Positions 7,626 to 13,808 of a stretch of DNA of 17,533 nt are shown here, piece after piece. Under the pieces are notes generated by a model. It did no database searches. It was not told the DNA's origin and saw only the letters and a list, made by a program, of their open reading frames with translations. Numbering within the stretch: the first letter of the stretch is position 1; each line of letters begins with the position of its first letter. This stretch comes from an uncultured Collinsella sp. (GTDB taxonomy: Bacteria; Actinomycetota; Coriobacteriia; Coriobacteriales; Coriobacteriaceae), in assembly GCA_902465265.1 (NCBI GenBank), contig CABQMF010000041.1:1-17533 (forward strand). The letters are read 5' to 3'. The translations under genes were made by a program, and so were the position numbers.

Positions 7626-7667
7626 AACCTGCCAAAAAGGGACAGGTTAATTTCGGTAGGTTTTATC
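7626..7667 (+). repeat. GGGAC-type short intergenic repeat after rlmA
   Basis: AACCTG (7626-7631) pairs with CAGGTT (7643-7648) around a loop containing AAAAAGGGA. The sequence from 7639 to 7667 matches 12516-12544 at 18 of 29 positions by eye, sharing GGGAC, GGTAG and TTTT blocks at identical spacing. It begins right after the rlmA stop codon. It is probably a degenerate copy of a dispersed intergenic repeat. Confidence 0.5.
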
Positions 7668-7677
7668 TGGCAAACGT

Positions 7678-7715
7678 AAAGGGCCGACCGCGGAGATGCG
7701 CGATCGGCCCTTTTT
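7678..7715. terminator. Intrinsic terminator shared by convergent rlmA and membrane protein gene
   Basis: AAAGGGCCGA (7678-7687) pairs perfectly with TCGGCCCTTT (7704-7713). An inner CGCG/CGCG stem is also possible. A five-base T-run follows on the + strand. On the minus strand the run is only TTTA, so it is stronger for rlmA. Confidence 0.9.
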
Positions 7716-7751
7716 AGTTGCTTGGCTGCAGAGGTTATGAGAAGCGAGCGC

Positions 7752-8153
7752 TTATAGGCGGTCCTTGTTCTCGGCCTTAACGGCGTGTGCCTGCTGAACA
7801 AAGAACAGGTCGTACACCACGATGACAAAGGCGCCAAAGTTGATGGCGTCGCCGCCAAACGCGGGAAGCGTGAGCACCGCTTGGGCAAGCGTGGCGACCG
7901 CGGCAACAATACCGAGCTTAAACGCGCCGTCCACCTGCGAAGGCTTGTTGGCGCCCTTGATACCGGCGACGCCTGCGGCAAGGTCGACGAGACCCTTGGC
8001 GATAAGCACGATCGCTGCGAGCGTGGCGTACGAACCGTACGTGGAATCGAGACCGCCCGTGGCGATACCGACGCCGGCGGTGACGAGGCTGGCGATGCCC
8101 AAAACAAAGTAGATGAGAGCAAGGATTTTGAGAGTCTTGCGAGTGAAGCTCAT
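7752..8153 (-). CDS. Hypothetical four-helix membrane protein
   Basis: 133 residues, not recognised. Four hydrophobic segments are visible at about residues 7-30 (ILALIYFVLGIASLVTAGVG), 42-65, 77-98 and 103-122, so it is probably an inner-membrane protein with a small cytoplasmic C terminus (KAENKDRL). I place the start at the ATG at 8153 because AAAGGA lies six bases upstream. The frame stays open for 23 more codons upstream, but that part is not hydrophobic, has no ribosome binding site and crosses a palindrome. The gene stands alone, convergent with rlmA and divergent from the small membrane protein gene. No function can be assigned. Confidence 0.75.
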   Translation of the reverse strand: MSFTRKTLKILALIYFVLGIASLVTAGVGIATGGLDSTYGSYATLAAIVLIAKGLVDLAAGVAGIKGANKPSQVDGAFKLGIVAAVATLAQAVLTLPAFGGDAINFGAFVIVVYDLFFVQQAHAVKAENKDRL

Positions 8154-8176
8154 GGCTGGTCCTTTCGATACGAGTA

Positions 8177-8189
8177 CGCCAACTTGGCG
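8177..8189. promoter_or_regulatory. Palindrome CGCCAA-C-TTGGCG upstream of the membrane protein
   Basis: A perfect 6-bp dyad around a single central base, 24 bp upstream of the start codon of the minus-strand membrane protein, thus in its leader or core promoter. It could be a repressor operator or a small transcript hairpin; nothing else supports one choice over the other. Confidence 0.3.
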
Positions 8190-8385
8190 CACCCAATGTA
8201 CTGCACATATGGTGAAGCACATTGTAGTTCAACGCGGCGATGCATGCGTTTGAAAGCGTATTGAGCCCGCGCAGCCAAACCCAACCTTTCAAAAAGGAAA
8301 GCTGGACGTAAGTCAAATCGATGGCAGCGTATGCGCGGCGCTGCGATGATGGGTCCATGGTAAGAGCTGGTCTCAAGGAGGAGCC

Positions 8386-8529
8386 ATGATGTACAGAGCA
8401 GGGCAAGTGCGTGAGCCGCGGTCGTTGGGAAGGCGCATGGGTGATTCCGTGATCGCTGCCGTGTGTACGGGATTGATGGCGATGCTTTGCATTGGGATGC
8501 TGTGGGCCATGTCGCATGTGGGACAATAG
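8386..8529 (+). CDS. Small single-helix membrane protein, 47 residues
   Basis: An open frame of 47 codons with a near-ideal ribosome binding site (AAGGAGGAG, four bases before ATG). The product has a basic N-terminal part (YRAGQVREPRSLGRRMGD) and then one hydrophobic helix at residues 21-42 (VIAAVCTGLMAMLCIGMLWA), with a short outside tail. A second ATG follows the first directly. The positive-inside pattern predicts an N-in, C-out topology. The gene lies 63 bp upstream of the RsmJ gene on the same strand and could share its transcript. Not recognised; small proteins of this shape often bind and tune larger membrane proteins, but that is a guess. It is easily missed because of its size. Confidence 0.65.
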   Translation: MMYRAGQVREPRSLGRRMGDSVIAAVCTGLMAMLCIGMLWAMSHVGQ

Positions 8530-8592
8530 CGGACGGTTGGGTGCTGACATAAACGGCGCCCCGCGTATTCGTTTGTTTGTTAAGGAGTGTCC

Positions 8593-9297
8593 ATGGGCGT
8601 CGTCGATCCCTTTTCTGTTGCTCGGGCCGCGGGGCTTGAGCTGATCGGGAAGTCCGAGGGTCTTACGCTCACCGACGGCACGATGGAGCTGCGTGCCGAT
8701 TTTACCCGCATGCTTCCACGACTCAAGCAGGGCCGTTTGCAGCAAGAGCTACTGGTGAAGGCTGCGCGCACAAAAGGCATCGAGCAACCATGGGCGATTG
8801 ACGCTACGGCGGGCTTTGGCGAGGATTCGCTGCTGTTGGCGGCTGCGGGCTTTACCGTCGATCTGTATGAACAGGATTGCGTGATCGCGGCGCTTCTCAA
8901 GGATGCTTTGGATCGCGCGGCAGATGATCCGGCGCTTGCGGCTGCCGTGGCTCGCATGCGCCTTCATGCGGGCGAGGACAGCATTGCCGGCCTTCGCCAT
9001 ACAGCTGAGTTGATCGGGCGGGGCGAGCTTGCCGCCCCCGACGCGGTGTACCTGGACCCCATGTTTCCCGAGCGTACCAAAAGTGCGGCGGTCAAAAAGA
9101 AGTTCCAGCTCCTACATCATCTGGAGCAGCCATGCGCCGACGAGGAATTGCTGGTCGAAGCGGCGCTTGCTGTGCATCCGCGCAAGGTCGTTATCAAGCG
9201 GCCGGTGAAGGGCCCGCTGCTTGCCGGCCTTAAGCCGAGCTATCAACTTGCGGGCAAGGCCGTTCGCTACGATGTGTTGGTGCCGCCGCGCCCGTAG
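8593..9297 (+). CDS. rsmJ: RsmJ-type 16S rRNA (guanine1516-N2)-methyltransferase
   Basis: A 234-residue SAM-dependent methyltransferase of the YhiQ/RsmJ family, which in E. coli makes m2G1516 in 16S rRNA. Diagnostic segments are motif I IDATAGFGEDSLLLAAAG (69-86), the acidic loop LYEQDCVIAALLKDAL (91-106), and the catalytic-loop segment YLDPMFPERTKSAAVKKKF (153-171). KVVIKRPVKGPLLAGLKPSY follows near the end. The ATG at 8593 is chosen because AAGGAG lies five bases upstream; the in-frame GTG at 8587 overlaps that site. The gene is preceded by the 47-residue membrane protein gene on the same strand. The family is best known from Gammaproteobacteria, so its presence in an actinobacterial-looking genome is notable, though I cannot judge how rare it is. 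Confidence 0.88.
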   Translation: MGVVDPFSVARAAGLELIGKSEGLTLTDGTMELRADFTRMLPRLKQGRLQQELLVKAARTKGIEQPWAIDATAGFGEDSLLLAAAGFTVDLYEQDCVIAALLKDALDRAADDPALAAAVARMRLHAGEDSIAGLRHTAELIGRGELAAPDAVYLDPMFPERTKSAAVKKKFQLLHHLEQPCADEELLVEAALAVHPRKVVIKRPVKGPLLAGLKPSYQLAGKAVRYDVLVPPRP

Positions 9298-9345
9298 CTT
9301 GCGCGTGATTACCGGGGCTTCGCTAGCGCCGTGCCGATGCGGCGC

Positions 9346-9642
9346 CTATTTCCAAGGGTGCGACGTCAGGTGCCAGCCACCGCAGTATTCGCATTTGTAG
9401 CAGGCCAAACCACGCCGCCCGCGGTTTTCGCAGTCGGCCATAACGGCCTCGGCCTCGGCGCGCGTGTCGTAACGGTTTTTGCGTTCGCACGACTTGTAGC
9501 GCCAAGCTTCATCGCGCTCGGCGTTCAGGGCGTCGCGGCGCTCGTCTTCGCGCGCAAACAGGTCGCTCATATCGCCGCCCGTGGCAGCGCCCAAAAACTC
9601 GCTTTTGGCTTTTGACCAAGCGGCTCGCTTTTTGCTCCCCAT
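9346..9642 (-). CDS. Hypothetical protein with C-terminal zinc-ribbon-like motif
   Basis: 98 residues, not recognised. The N-terminal half is charged and probably helical (KKRAAWSKAKSEFLGAATGG, then FAREDERRDALNAERDEAW). The C-terminal half has a cysteine at the start of CERKNRYDTRAEAEAVMADC and then CYKCEYCGGWHLTSH, a CxxC followed by W-H that looks like a small metal- or nucleic-acid-binding ribbon. Similar KNRY-EA-CxxC-GGWHLT arrangements occur in small actinobacterial and phage-associated proteins, from memory. I use the ATG at 9642, which has GAGAGGGG about ten bases upstream; a TTG at 9663 would add seven residues. It is divergent from the GNAT gene across a 9-bp dyad. Function unknown. 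Confidence 0.7.
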   Translation of the reverse strand: MGSKKRAAWSKAKSEFLGAATGGDMSDLFAREDERRDALNAERDEAWRYKSCERKNRYDTRAEAEAVMADCENRGRRGLACYKCEYCGGWHLTSHPWK

Positions 9643-9666
9643 CTGCTTCGCGCCCCTCTCCAAACG

Positions 9667-9698
9667 TTGGTATCATTGCTCAATCAAAGTGATACCAA
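9667..9698. promoter_or_regulatory. 9-bp inverted repeat TTGGTATCA-N14-TGATACCAA in a divergent promoter region
   Basis: TTGGTATCA (9667-9675) and TGATACCAA (9690-9698) are perfect inverted arms spaced 23 bp centre to centre, about two helical turns. They lie between the divergent zinc-ribbon-like and GNAT genes. The arms contain promoter-like hexamers (TATCAT on the + strand, TATCAC on the - strand), so a bound dimer would cover both start sites. It is a candidate operator or a symmetric divergent promoter. Confidence 0.45.
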
Positions 9699-9719
9699 TA
9701 AACGTGAGGTCGCCGCGTG

Positions 9720-10208
9720 ATGATCAGAAAAACCCTCGATACCGACATTCCCGCCGTCATGGCTATCTATGACGCGGCCCGCGTCTTTATGCGTGCGCAT
9801 GGCAACGCCACGCAGTGGCCCGAGGGCACGCCTTCTGCCGAGCAGCTGGCTGCCGATATCGCCGCTGGTGGCAGCTATGTGTGTGAAGTCGACCGTCGCG
9901 TGGTGGCGACGTTTGCCTTTTTACCGGGCCCGGATGAGTGCTATGACGTAATTGAGGACGGTCAATGGCGTAGCGACGCTCCGTACGCCGTGCTGCACCG
10001 TGTGGCGTCCGATGGCACCGTGCACGGTATCGCGGCTGCGATGTTTGCCTTTGCCAAAGAGCGTGCCGATCACCTGCGTATCGACACGCACCAAGATAAC
10101 CTGCCTATGCAGGGCGCCATCGCCAAGGCCGGGTTTAAGCGCGCCGGTATCGTATATGTGTCGGACGGTACGCCGCGCGTCGCGTTTGATTGGCTGCGCG
10201 AGGCATAA
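9720..10208 (+). CDS. GNAT-family N-acetyltransferase
   Basis: 162 residues with the acetyltransferase fold: MIRKTLDTDIPAVMAIYDAAR at the start, and the acetyl-CoA region LHRVASDGTVHGIAAAMFAFAKE (about residues 92-114). It ends with LRIDTHQDNLPMQGAIAKAGFKRAGIV, which is the motif B-like strand-helix of the family. In place of the usual Q/RxxGxG/A, the pyrophosphate-binding turn reads DGTVHGIA, a form seen in a GNAT subfamily common in gut Firmicutes and Actinobacteria. The acceptor substrate is unknown. GAGGT lies nine bases before the ATG; a GTG one codon earlier at 9717 is an equally possible start. A strong terminator follows. Confidence 0.9.
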   Translation: MIRKTLDTDIPAVMAIYDAARVFMRAHGNATQWPEGTPSAEQLAADIAAGGSYVCEVDRRVVATFAFLPGPDECYDVIEDGQWRSDAPYAVLHRVASDGTVHGIAAAMFAFAKERADHLRIDTHQDNLPMQGAIAKAGFKRAGIVYVSDGTPRVAFDWLREA

Positions 10209-10242
10209 AGGCCGAGTCACATACCAGCGTTTCACCGAAATG

Positions 10243-10270
10243 AAAATGGCCCCGAGTGGGGCCATTTTTT
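10243..10270. terminator. Perfect 11-bp bidirectional terminator after GNAT
   Basis: AAAATGGCCCC (10243-10253) pairs with GGGGCCATTTT (10258-10268) around a GAGT loop, followed by TT. The A-run and T-run on both sides allow termination in either direction. Confidence 0.93.
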
Positions 10271-10514
10271 GGCAAAACGCGTTGTTGTGGGACTCGCGTT
10301 GTTACTGCCCCAGATGAGCCCGGGCAGACAAAAAGGGGAGGTGCCGGCTTTCGCAAGGCGCGAACCTACGAAAATCGCCGCGCGGCAACGCGGGGCGATG
10401 AGCTCGGTCGGGGGATAGGGCCCGCTTCGCCCGCCGGCCCGTAAATTGTATCATCCAGTGTGGAGCGTGAACGCCTGTTGCCGCGTGCGATGGGCTTGTA
10501 ATAAGAGGAGAGCC
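10271..10514. other. GC-rich gene-free stretch with four consecutive hairpins (possible structured leader or ncRNA)
   Basis: No credible gene lies here. Four hairpins can be drawn in a row: CTGCCC/GGGCAG (10305-10327), GG-TTCGC/GCGAA-CC (10346-10366), and ATCGCC-CGCG closed by a GCAA tetraloop (10374-10399). The fourth is GGTCGG/CCGGCC with an inner GGGC/GCCC stem (10406-10439). The GCAA loop is a stable GNRA form only if the + strand is transcribed, which would make this the leader of the downstream GTPase. The minus strand instead offers TACAAT at 10446-10451 and a TTTTT end near 10329. No known RNA family was recognised. Confidence 0.45.
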
Positions 10515-12515
10515 ATGTCGAAGCAAGCGGTCGTTGGAATCTTGGCGCATGTTGATGCCGGCAAGACCACGTTGGCCGAGGCCATGCTGTTCAACGCGGG
10601 TCGCATTCGCAAGCGCGGCCGCGTGGACGATGGCGATTCGCATCTGGATACGAACGAGATTGAGCGCGAGCGTGGCATCACGATTTTCTCGTCGCAGGCC
10701 GTGTTCGACCACGGTGATACCCACGTCATGCTCGTGGATGCACCGGGGCATGTCGATTTTTCTGCCGAGGCAGAGCGCACGCTGCGTGCCCTGGACTACG
10801 CGATTCTGGTGGTGGGCGCCAACGATGGCGTGCAGGGGCACACCGAAACCCTGTGGCGTCTGCTTGCACGCTATGACATCCCGACGTTCATCTATATCAA
10901 CAAGATCGATTTGGAGAATCCCGGCCGCGATGTTTTGCTGGCACAACTTGGGCAACGTCTTTCCGAGGGCTGCCTGGATGCCAGCGAACTGTTGGCGGGC
11001 GGCGCCGTTCAGGAGGACGCTGCTGCGTTGGACGAGGCGGCGCTCGAGGAGTTTCTCGAGACGGGTGAGCTTTCCGTCGCGACGCTGTCGCGCATGGTTG
11101 CCGAGCGCAAGCTCTTTCCCTGCTTTGCCGGCTCGGCGCTCAAGGACCAAGGCGTGGACGAGCTGCTGGATGGCATATGTGCGCTGATGCGCGAACAGGC
11201 GTGGCACCCGGAGCTTGCCGCCCGCGTCTACCGCGTGAGCCGCGGGGATCGCGGCGAGCGTCTTGTCTGGGTCAAGGTGACGGGCGGTGTACTGCGTGCA
11301 AAGCAAATTGTCGAGGGATGCTCTGGCGCCTCCACTTGGGAGCAGAAGGTCGATCAGGTGCGCATCTATAACGGCGAGAAGTATGAGCTTGCCCAAGAAG
11401 TTGCTGCTGGCAGTATTTGCGCCGTGACGGGTCTTGCGCACGTTTGCTCGGGGGACGCCCTGGGCGCGGAGCCCGCGGGCGATGCGCCTGTCATTGCGCC
11501 GGTTCTCACCTATACGGTGCTTCCGGGCGAACATGATGTCCATACGGTGTTCAAAGCATTGACTGAGTTAGCGGACGAAGATCCCATGCTCGGCGTAAGC
11601 TGGAATACGCATCTGGAGCAGATTCATTTGCAGTTGATGGGCGCCGTGCAGCTCGAGGTCGTGCAGCGTGTGTTGGCCGATCGCTTTGGCCTTTCGGTTG
11701 CGTTTGAGTCTGGCGGCATTCTCTATAAGGAGACTATTTCGCAGCCGGTCGAGGGCGTGGGCCACTTTGAGCCACTGCGCCACTATGCCGAGGTACATCT
11801 GCGCTTGGAGCCGTTGCCAGCGGGTTCGGGCGTGCAGTTTGGTACCGTGACCTCGACCGACAAGCTCGATCTTAACTGGCAGCGTTTGGCACTCACCAAC
11901 GCCATGGAGCGTGATCACCTGGGCGTGCTGACCGGCTCGCCCATCACCGATGTGCGCATTACGCTCACGGGTGGCCGTGCGCATGCCAAACATACCGAGG
12001 GCGGCGATTTTCGCCAGGCCACGTACCGCGCGATTCGCCAGGGTTTGATGCAGGCGCGCGAGGCCGGCGCGGCGGTGCTGTTGGAGCCGTGGTATCGCTT
12101 TGAGCTCGAGGTACCGGGGGAGTGCGTGGGCCGGGCGCTCTCGGATGCCACGCGCATGGGTGCCGAGTACGAGCCGCCGACGATGGCGGACGACCGGGCA
12201 AAGCTTGTGGGTCGTGTGCCGGCATCCGAGGTGCAGGATTATGCGCTTGAGGTGGCTGCCTACACGAGCGGTCGCGGGCATCTGTACCTAGAGTTTGCCG
12301 GCTATGCGGCTTGCCATGATGCTGAGCGCGTCATCGAGGCGGCCGCCTATGAGCCCGAGGCCGATCTGCCCAACACGCCCGATTCGGTCTTTTGCTCTCA
12401 CGGCGCCGGCTACACGGTCAAATGGTACGACGTACCCGCCGCAGCTCACGTAAAGGTCGATCCCGCCACCTTCCGCTCCTATCGCCCCGCCGACCCCACC
12501 TTCTTCTGCCATTAG
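10515..12515 (+). CDS. TetM/EF-G-like ribosomal translational GTPase
   Basis: A 666-residue GTPase of the ribosomal-protection branch of the EF-G superfamily. G1 is AHVDAGKTT (11-19), G2/switch I is ERERGITI (50-57), G3 is DAPGHVDF (75-82, catalytic His79), G4 is NKID (129-132) and G5 is GSAL. An EF-Tu-like domain II, and EF-G-like domains III-V, follow in full length. AGAGGAGAG lies before the ATG at 10515; the upstream open frame lacks a start site of this quality. Domain IV reads GGRAHAKHTEGGDF (486-499) where TetM has its SPVS-type tip loop that displaces tetracycline. This points to a related chromosomal GTPase group rather than an acquired tet gene. Resistance is therefore possible but unproven. 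It is preceded by a hairpin-rich leader. Confidence 0.85.
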   Translation: MSKQAVVGILAHVDAGKTTLAEAMLFNAGRIRKRGRVDDGDSHLDTNEIERERGITIFSSQAVFDHGDTHVMLVDAPGHVDFSAEAERTLRALDYAILVVGANDGVQGHTETLWRLLARYDIPTFIYINKIDLENPGRDVLLAQLGQRLSEGCLDASELLAGGAVQEDAAALDEAALEEFLETGELSVATLSRMVAERKLFPCFAGSALKDQGVDELLDGICALMREQAWHPELAARVYRVSRGDRGERLVWVKVTGGVLRAKQIVEGCSGASTWEQKVDQVRIYNGEKYELAQEVAAGSICAVTGLAHVCSGDALGAEPAGDAPVIAPVLTYTVLPGEHDVHTVFKALTELADEDPMLGVSWNTHLEQIHLQLMGAVQLEVVQRVLADRFGLSVAFESGGILYKETISQPVEGVGHFEPLRHYAEVHLRLEPLPAGSGVQFGTVTSTDKLDLNWQRLALTNAMERDHLGVLTGSPITDVRITLTGGRAHAKHTEGGDFRQATYRAIRQGLMQAREAGAAVLLEPWYRFELEVPGECVGRALSDATRMGAEYEPPTMADDRAKLVGRVPASEVQDYALEVAAYTSGRGHLYLEFAGYAACHDAERVIEAAAYEPEADLPNTPDSVFCSHGAGYTVKWYDVPAAAHVKVDPATFRSYRPADPTFFCH

Positions 12516-12607
12516 GGGACGGGGTAGAAATGGTAGATTTTTGAACCCTCTGATCCTTGACTAATTGATTTTGGCGCCGACGCTGCAAGACGGACAGTCC
12601 CTTTGTC
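12514..12607. repeat. GGGAC-bounded spacer, repeat or MITE-like remnant
   Basis: It begins on the GTPase stop codon with AGGGGACGGGGTAG and ends with GACAGTCCCTTTGTC. GGGAC (12516-12520) and GTCCC (12597-12601) thus face each other as short terminal inverted repeats about 85 bp apart. Its left part matches the repeat after rlmA (7639-7667) and its right end, read on the minus strand (ACAAAGGGACTG), matches the core of the hairpin at 16306-16340. It contains no gene. Confidence 0.45.
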
Positions 12608-12617
12608 ACCTGCTGAT

Positions 12618-12650
12618 GGTATAACTCGGTATAAGTTGGTATAACTGTTA
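12618..12650 (+). promoter_or_regulatory. Three GGTATAA direct repeats at exact 10-bp spacing (operator/iterons)
   Basis: GGTATAA occurs at 12618-12624, 12628-12634 and 12638-12644. The full units are GGTATAACTC, GGTATAAGTT and GGTATAACTG, followed by TTACC, which makes a partial dyad with the last unit. The exact one-helical-turn phase places all copies on one DNA face, as for cooperative protein binding. The array ends 30 bp before the ATPase start codon, and each unit also contains a -10-like TATAA(C/G). Confidence 0.65.
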
Positions 12651-12679
12651 CCAGGGTTTACCGATCCGAGGAGGCCGAC

Positions 12680-13789
12680 ATGAATCCAAATCCCTTTAAG
12701 CCAACGGCAGGCAAGCGGCCTCCGATGCTCATCGGTCGAGAGTCGGTCATCGAAGATTTTGAGGAAGGACTCGACAACGGCGCCGGAGCGCCGGGTAGGC
12801 TCATGCTCATTACGGGAAACCGCGGCTGCGGCAAGACGGTTCTCCTGCGGGAGCTGCAACGTCTAGCCAGCGAGCGTGGATGGGCGGTTATCTCCGATTC
12901 CGCTTCGCTTGGCTTATGCGATCGCCTGGCCGATGCGCTTCGCTCGAATAAACCCGTTGTGACGTCAATGGAGTTCGGGCCGTCGTTTGGCCGGATGTCG
13001 GTCGAGGCGGCGCGGGCAAAGGGTGAAACGTTACGAGGGCTGGTCAACGAGCGCCTCAAGAAGCTCGGTCCAGGCAAGGGCATACTGTTTGCGATTGACG
13101 AGGCGCAATCGGCGTCTATCGAGGAACTGGCGGCTCTCGCCGTTCTCTATCAGCAGGTGCTCGGAGACCAGGATGACACGGGCTTGCCCGATAGCGACCA
13201 GCGCGGTCTTGCGCTGGTGTTCGCCGGCTTGCCCAGTATGGTTGACGATCTGCTCGAAGAGCCGAGCGTGACGTTTTTGCGCCGTGCCCAGCAGCGTACG
13301 CTGGGGGCGATTTCTTTGCCCAAGGTGCGCGATTCATATATCCAGACGGTCAAAGACGCTGGTCTTTACGTTGACGCGGAGACGGCGGACCTTGCGGCAC
13401 GCAAGAGCATGGGGCATCCCTATATGGTTCAGCTGGTGGGCTATTACATGTGGCGCTCTGCTGTCCGACGTGGCTCGCAGGCCATTGAAGAGCACGATGT
13501 TGAGGCTGGGCACGTGGATGCCGTCTCCGAGTTCTACGAAGCGGTTGACGCGCCCCTGTATTACGGGCTGCGCAGTCCACAGCGCCTTTTTATCGAGGCT
13601 ATGGCGGTTGATGGGGGCAAGCCGACGCGCATGGCGGACATCATTGAGCGTTGTGATCGTACCCAGAGCTGGGCGAGCAAATATCGCGCAAGCCTGATTC
13701 GCGAGCGCGTCATCGAGGCTGCCGGATACGGCCTCGTCCGGTTTACCGCGCCCATGCTGGGCGAGTATATCTGCGACCGCATTTTATAG
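12680..13789 (+). CDS. ORC/Cdc6-like AAA ATPase with C-terminal winged helix (AAA_16 type)
   Basis: 369 residues with no signal or membrane segment. After an N-terminal NPFKP motif and the IGRE box (18-21), Walker A is GNRGCGKT (46-53) and Walker B is LFAIDEAQ (136-143). A sensor-like strand VFAGLPSMVDDLL follows, then FLRRAQQRTLG, probably an arginine-bearing helix. GHPYMVQLVGYYMW marks the lid domain. The C terminus (about 295-369) looks like a winged helix ending in GLVRFTAPMLGEYI. The protein is clearly paralogous to the minus-strand ATPase at 16345-17445. GAGGAGG precedes the ATG by five bases. Three phased GGTATAA repeats lie upstream, suggesting autoregulation. The UvrA-like gene starts right after it, so they are almost surely co-expressed. 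Function is unknown; such ATPases act as nucleotide-controlled switches on DNA or protein partners. Confidence 0.85.
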   Translation: MNPNPFKPTAGKRPPMLIGRESVIEDFEEGLDNGAGAPGRLMLITGNRGCGKTVLLRELQRLASERGWAVISDSASLGLCDRLADALRSNKPVVTSMEFGPSFGRMSVEAARAKGETLRGLVNERLKKLGPGKGILFAIDEAQSASIEELAALAVLYQQVLGDQDDTGLPDSDQRGLALVFAGLPSMVDDLLEEPSVTFLRRAQQRTLGAISLPKVRDSYIQTVKDAGLYVDAETADLAARKSMGHPYMVQLVGYYMWRSAVRRGSQAIEEHDVEAGHVDAVSEFYEAVDAPLYYGLRSPQRLFIEAMAVDGGKPTRMADIIERCDRTQSWASKYRASLIRERVIEAAGYGLVRFTAPMLGEYICDRIL

Positions 13790-13808
13790 CATGAGTAGGG
13801 TGATAAAG

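Noticed and set aside
10314..10418. A 34-codon Arg-rich frame as a possible leader peptide of the GTPase
   Set aside because: It lacks a ribosome binding site and its bases are used in well-paired hairpins. It cannot be supported without conservation data.
10331..10440. Minus-strand small RNA such as SRP, 6S or tmRNA
   Set aside because: None of the conserved sequences of SRP RNA (GGUCAGG-type loop), tmRNA or RNase P could be found. Only a TACAAT hexamer and a TTTTT end support it, so it is kept only as an alternative for the hairpin region.
10302..11543. A 413-codon minus-strand open frame over the GTPase N-terminal half
   Set aside because: It is antisense to the conserved G-domain of the GTPase, has no motif of its own, and crosses the hairpin region and an A-run. 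It is a composition artefact.
12516..12679. TTGACT at 12557 as the -35 of the ATPase operon promoter
   Set aside because: No -10-like hexamer lies 16-18 bp downstream; the TATAA repeats are about 60 bp away.
13791..13808. ATG at 13791 as the definite start of the UvrA-like gene
   Set aside because: It has no ribosome binding site of its own, while the in-frame ATG at 13809 has a GGTGAT-type site. It remains possible through coupling to the ATPase stop codon.
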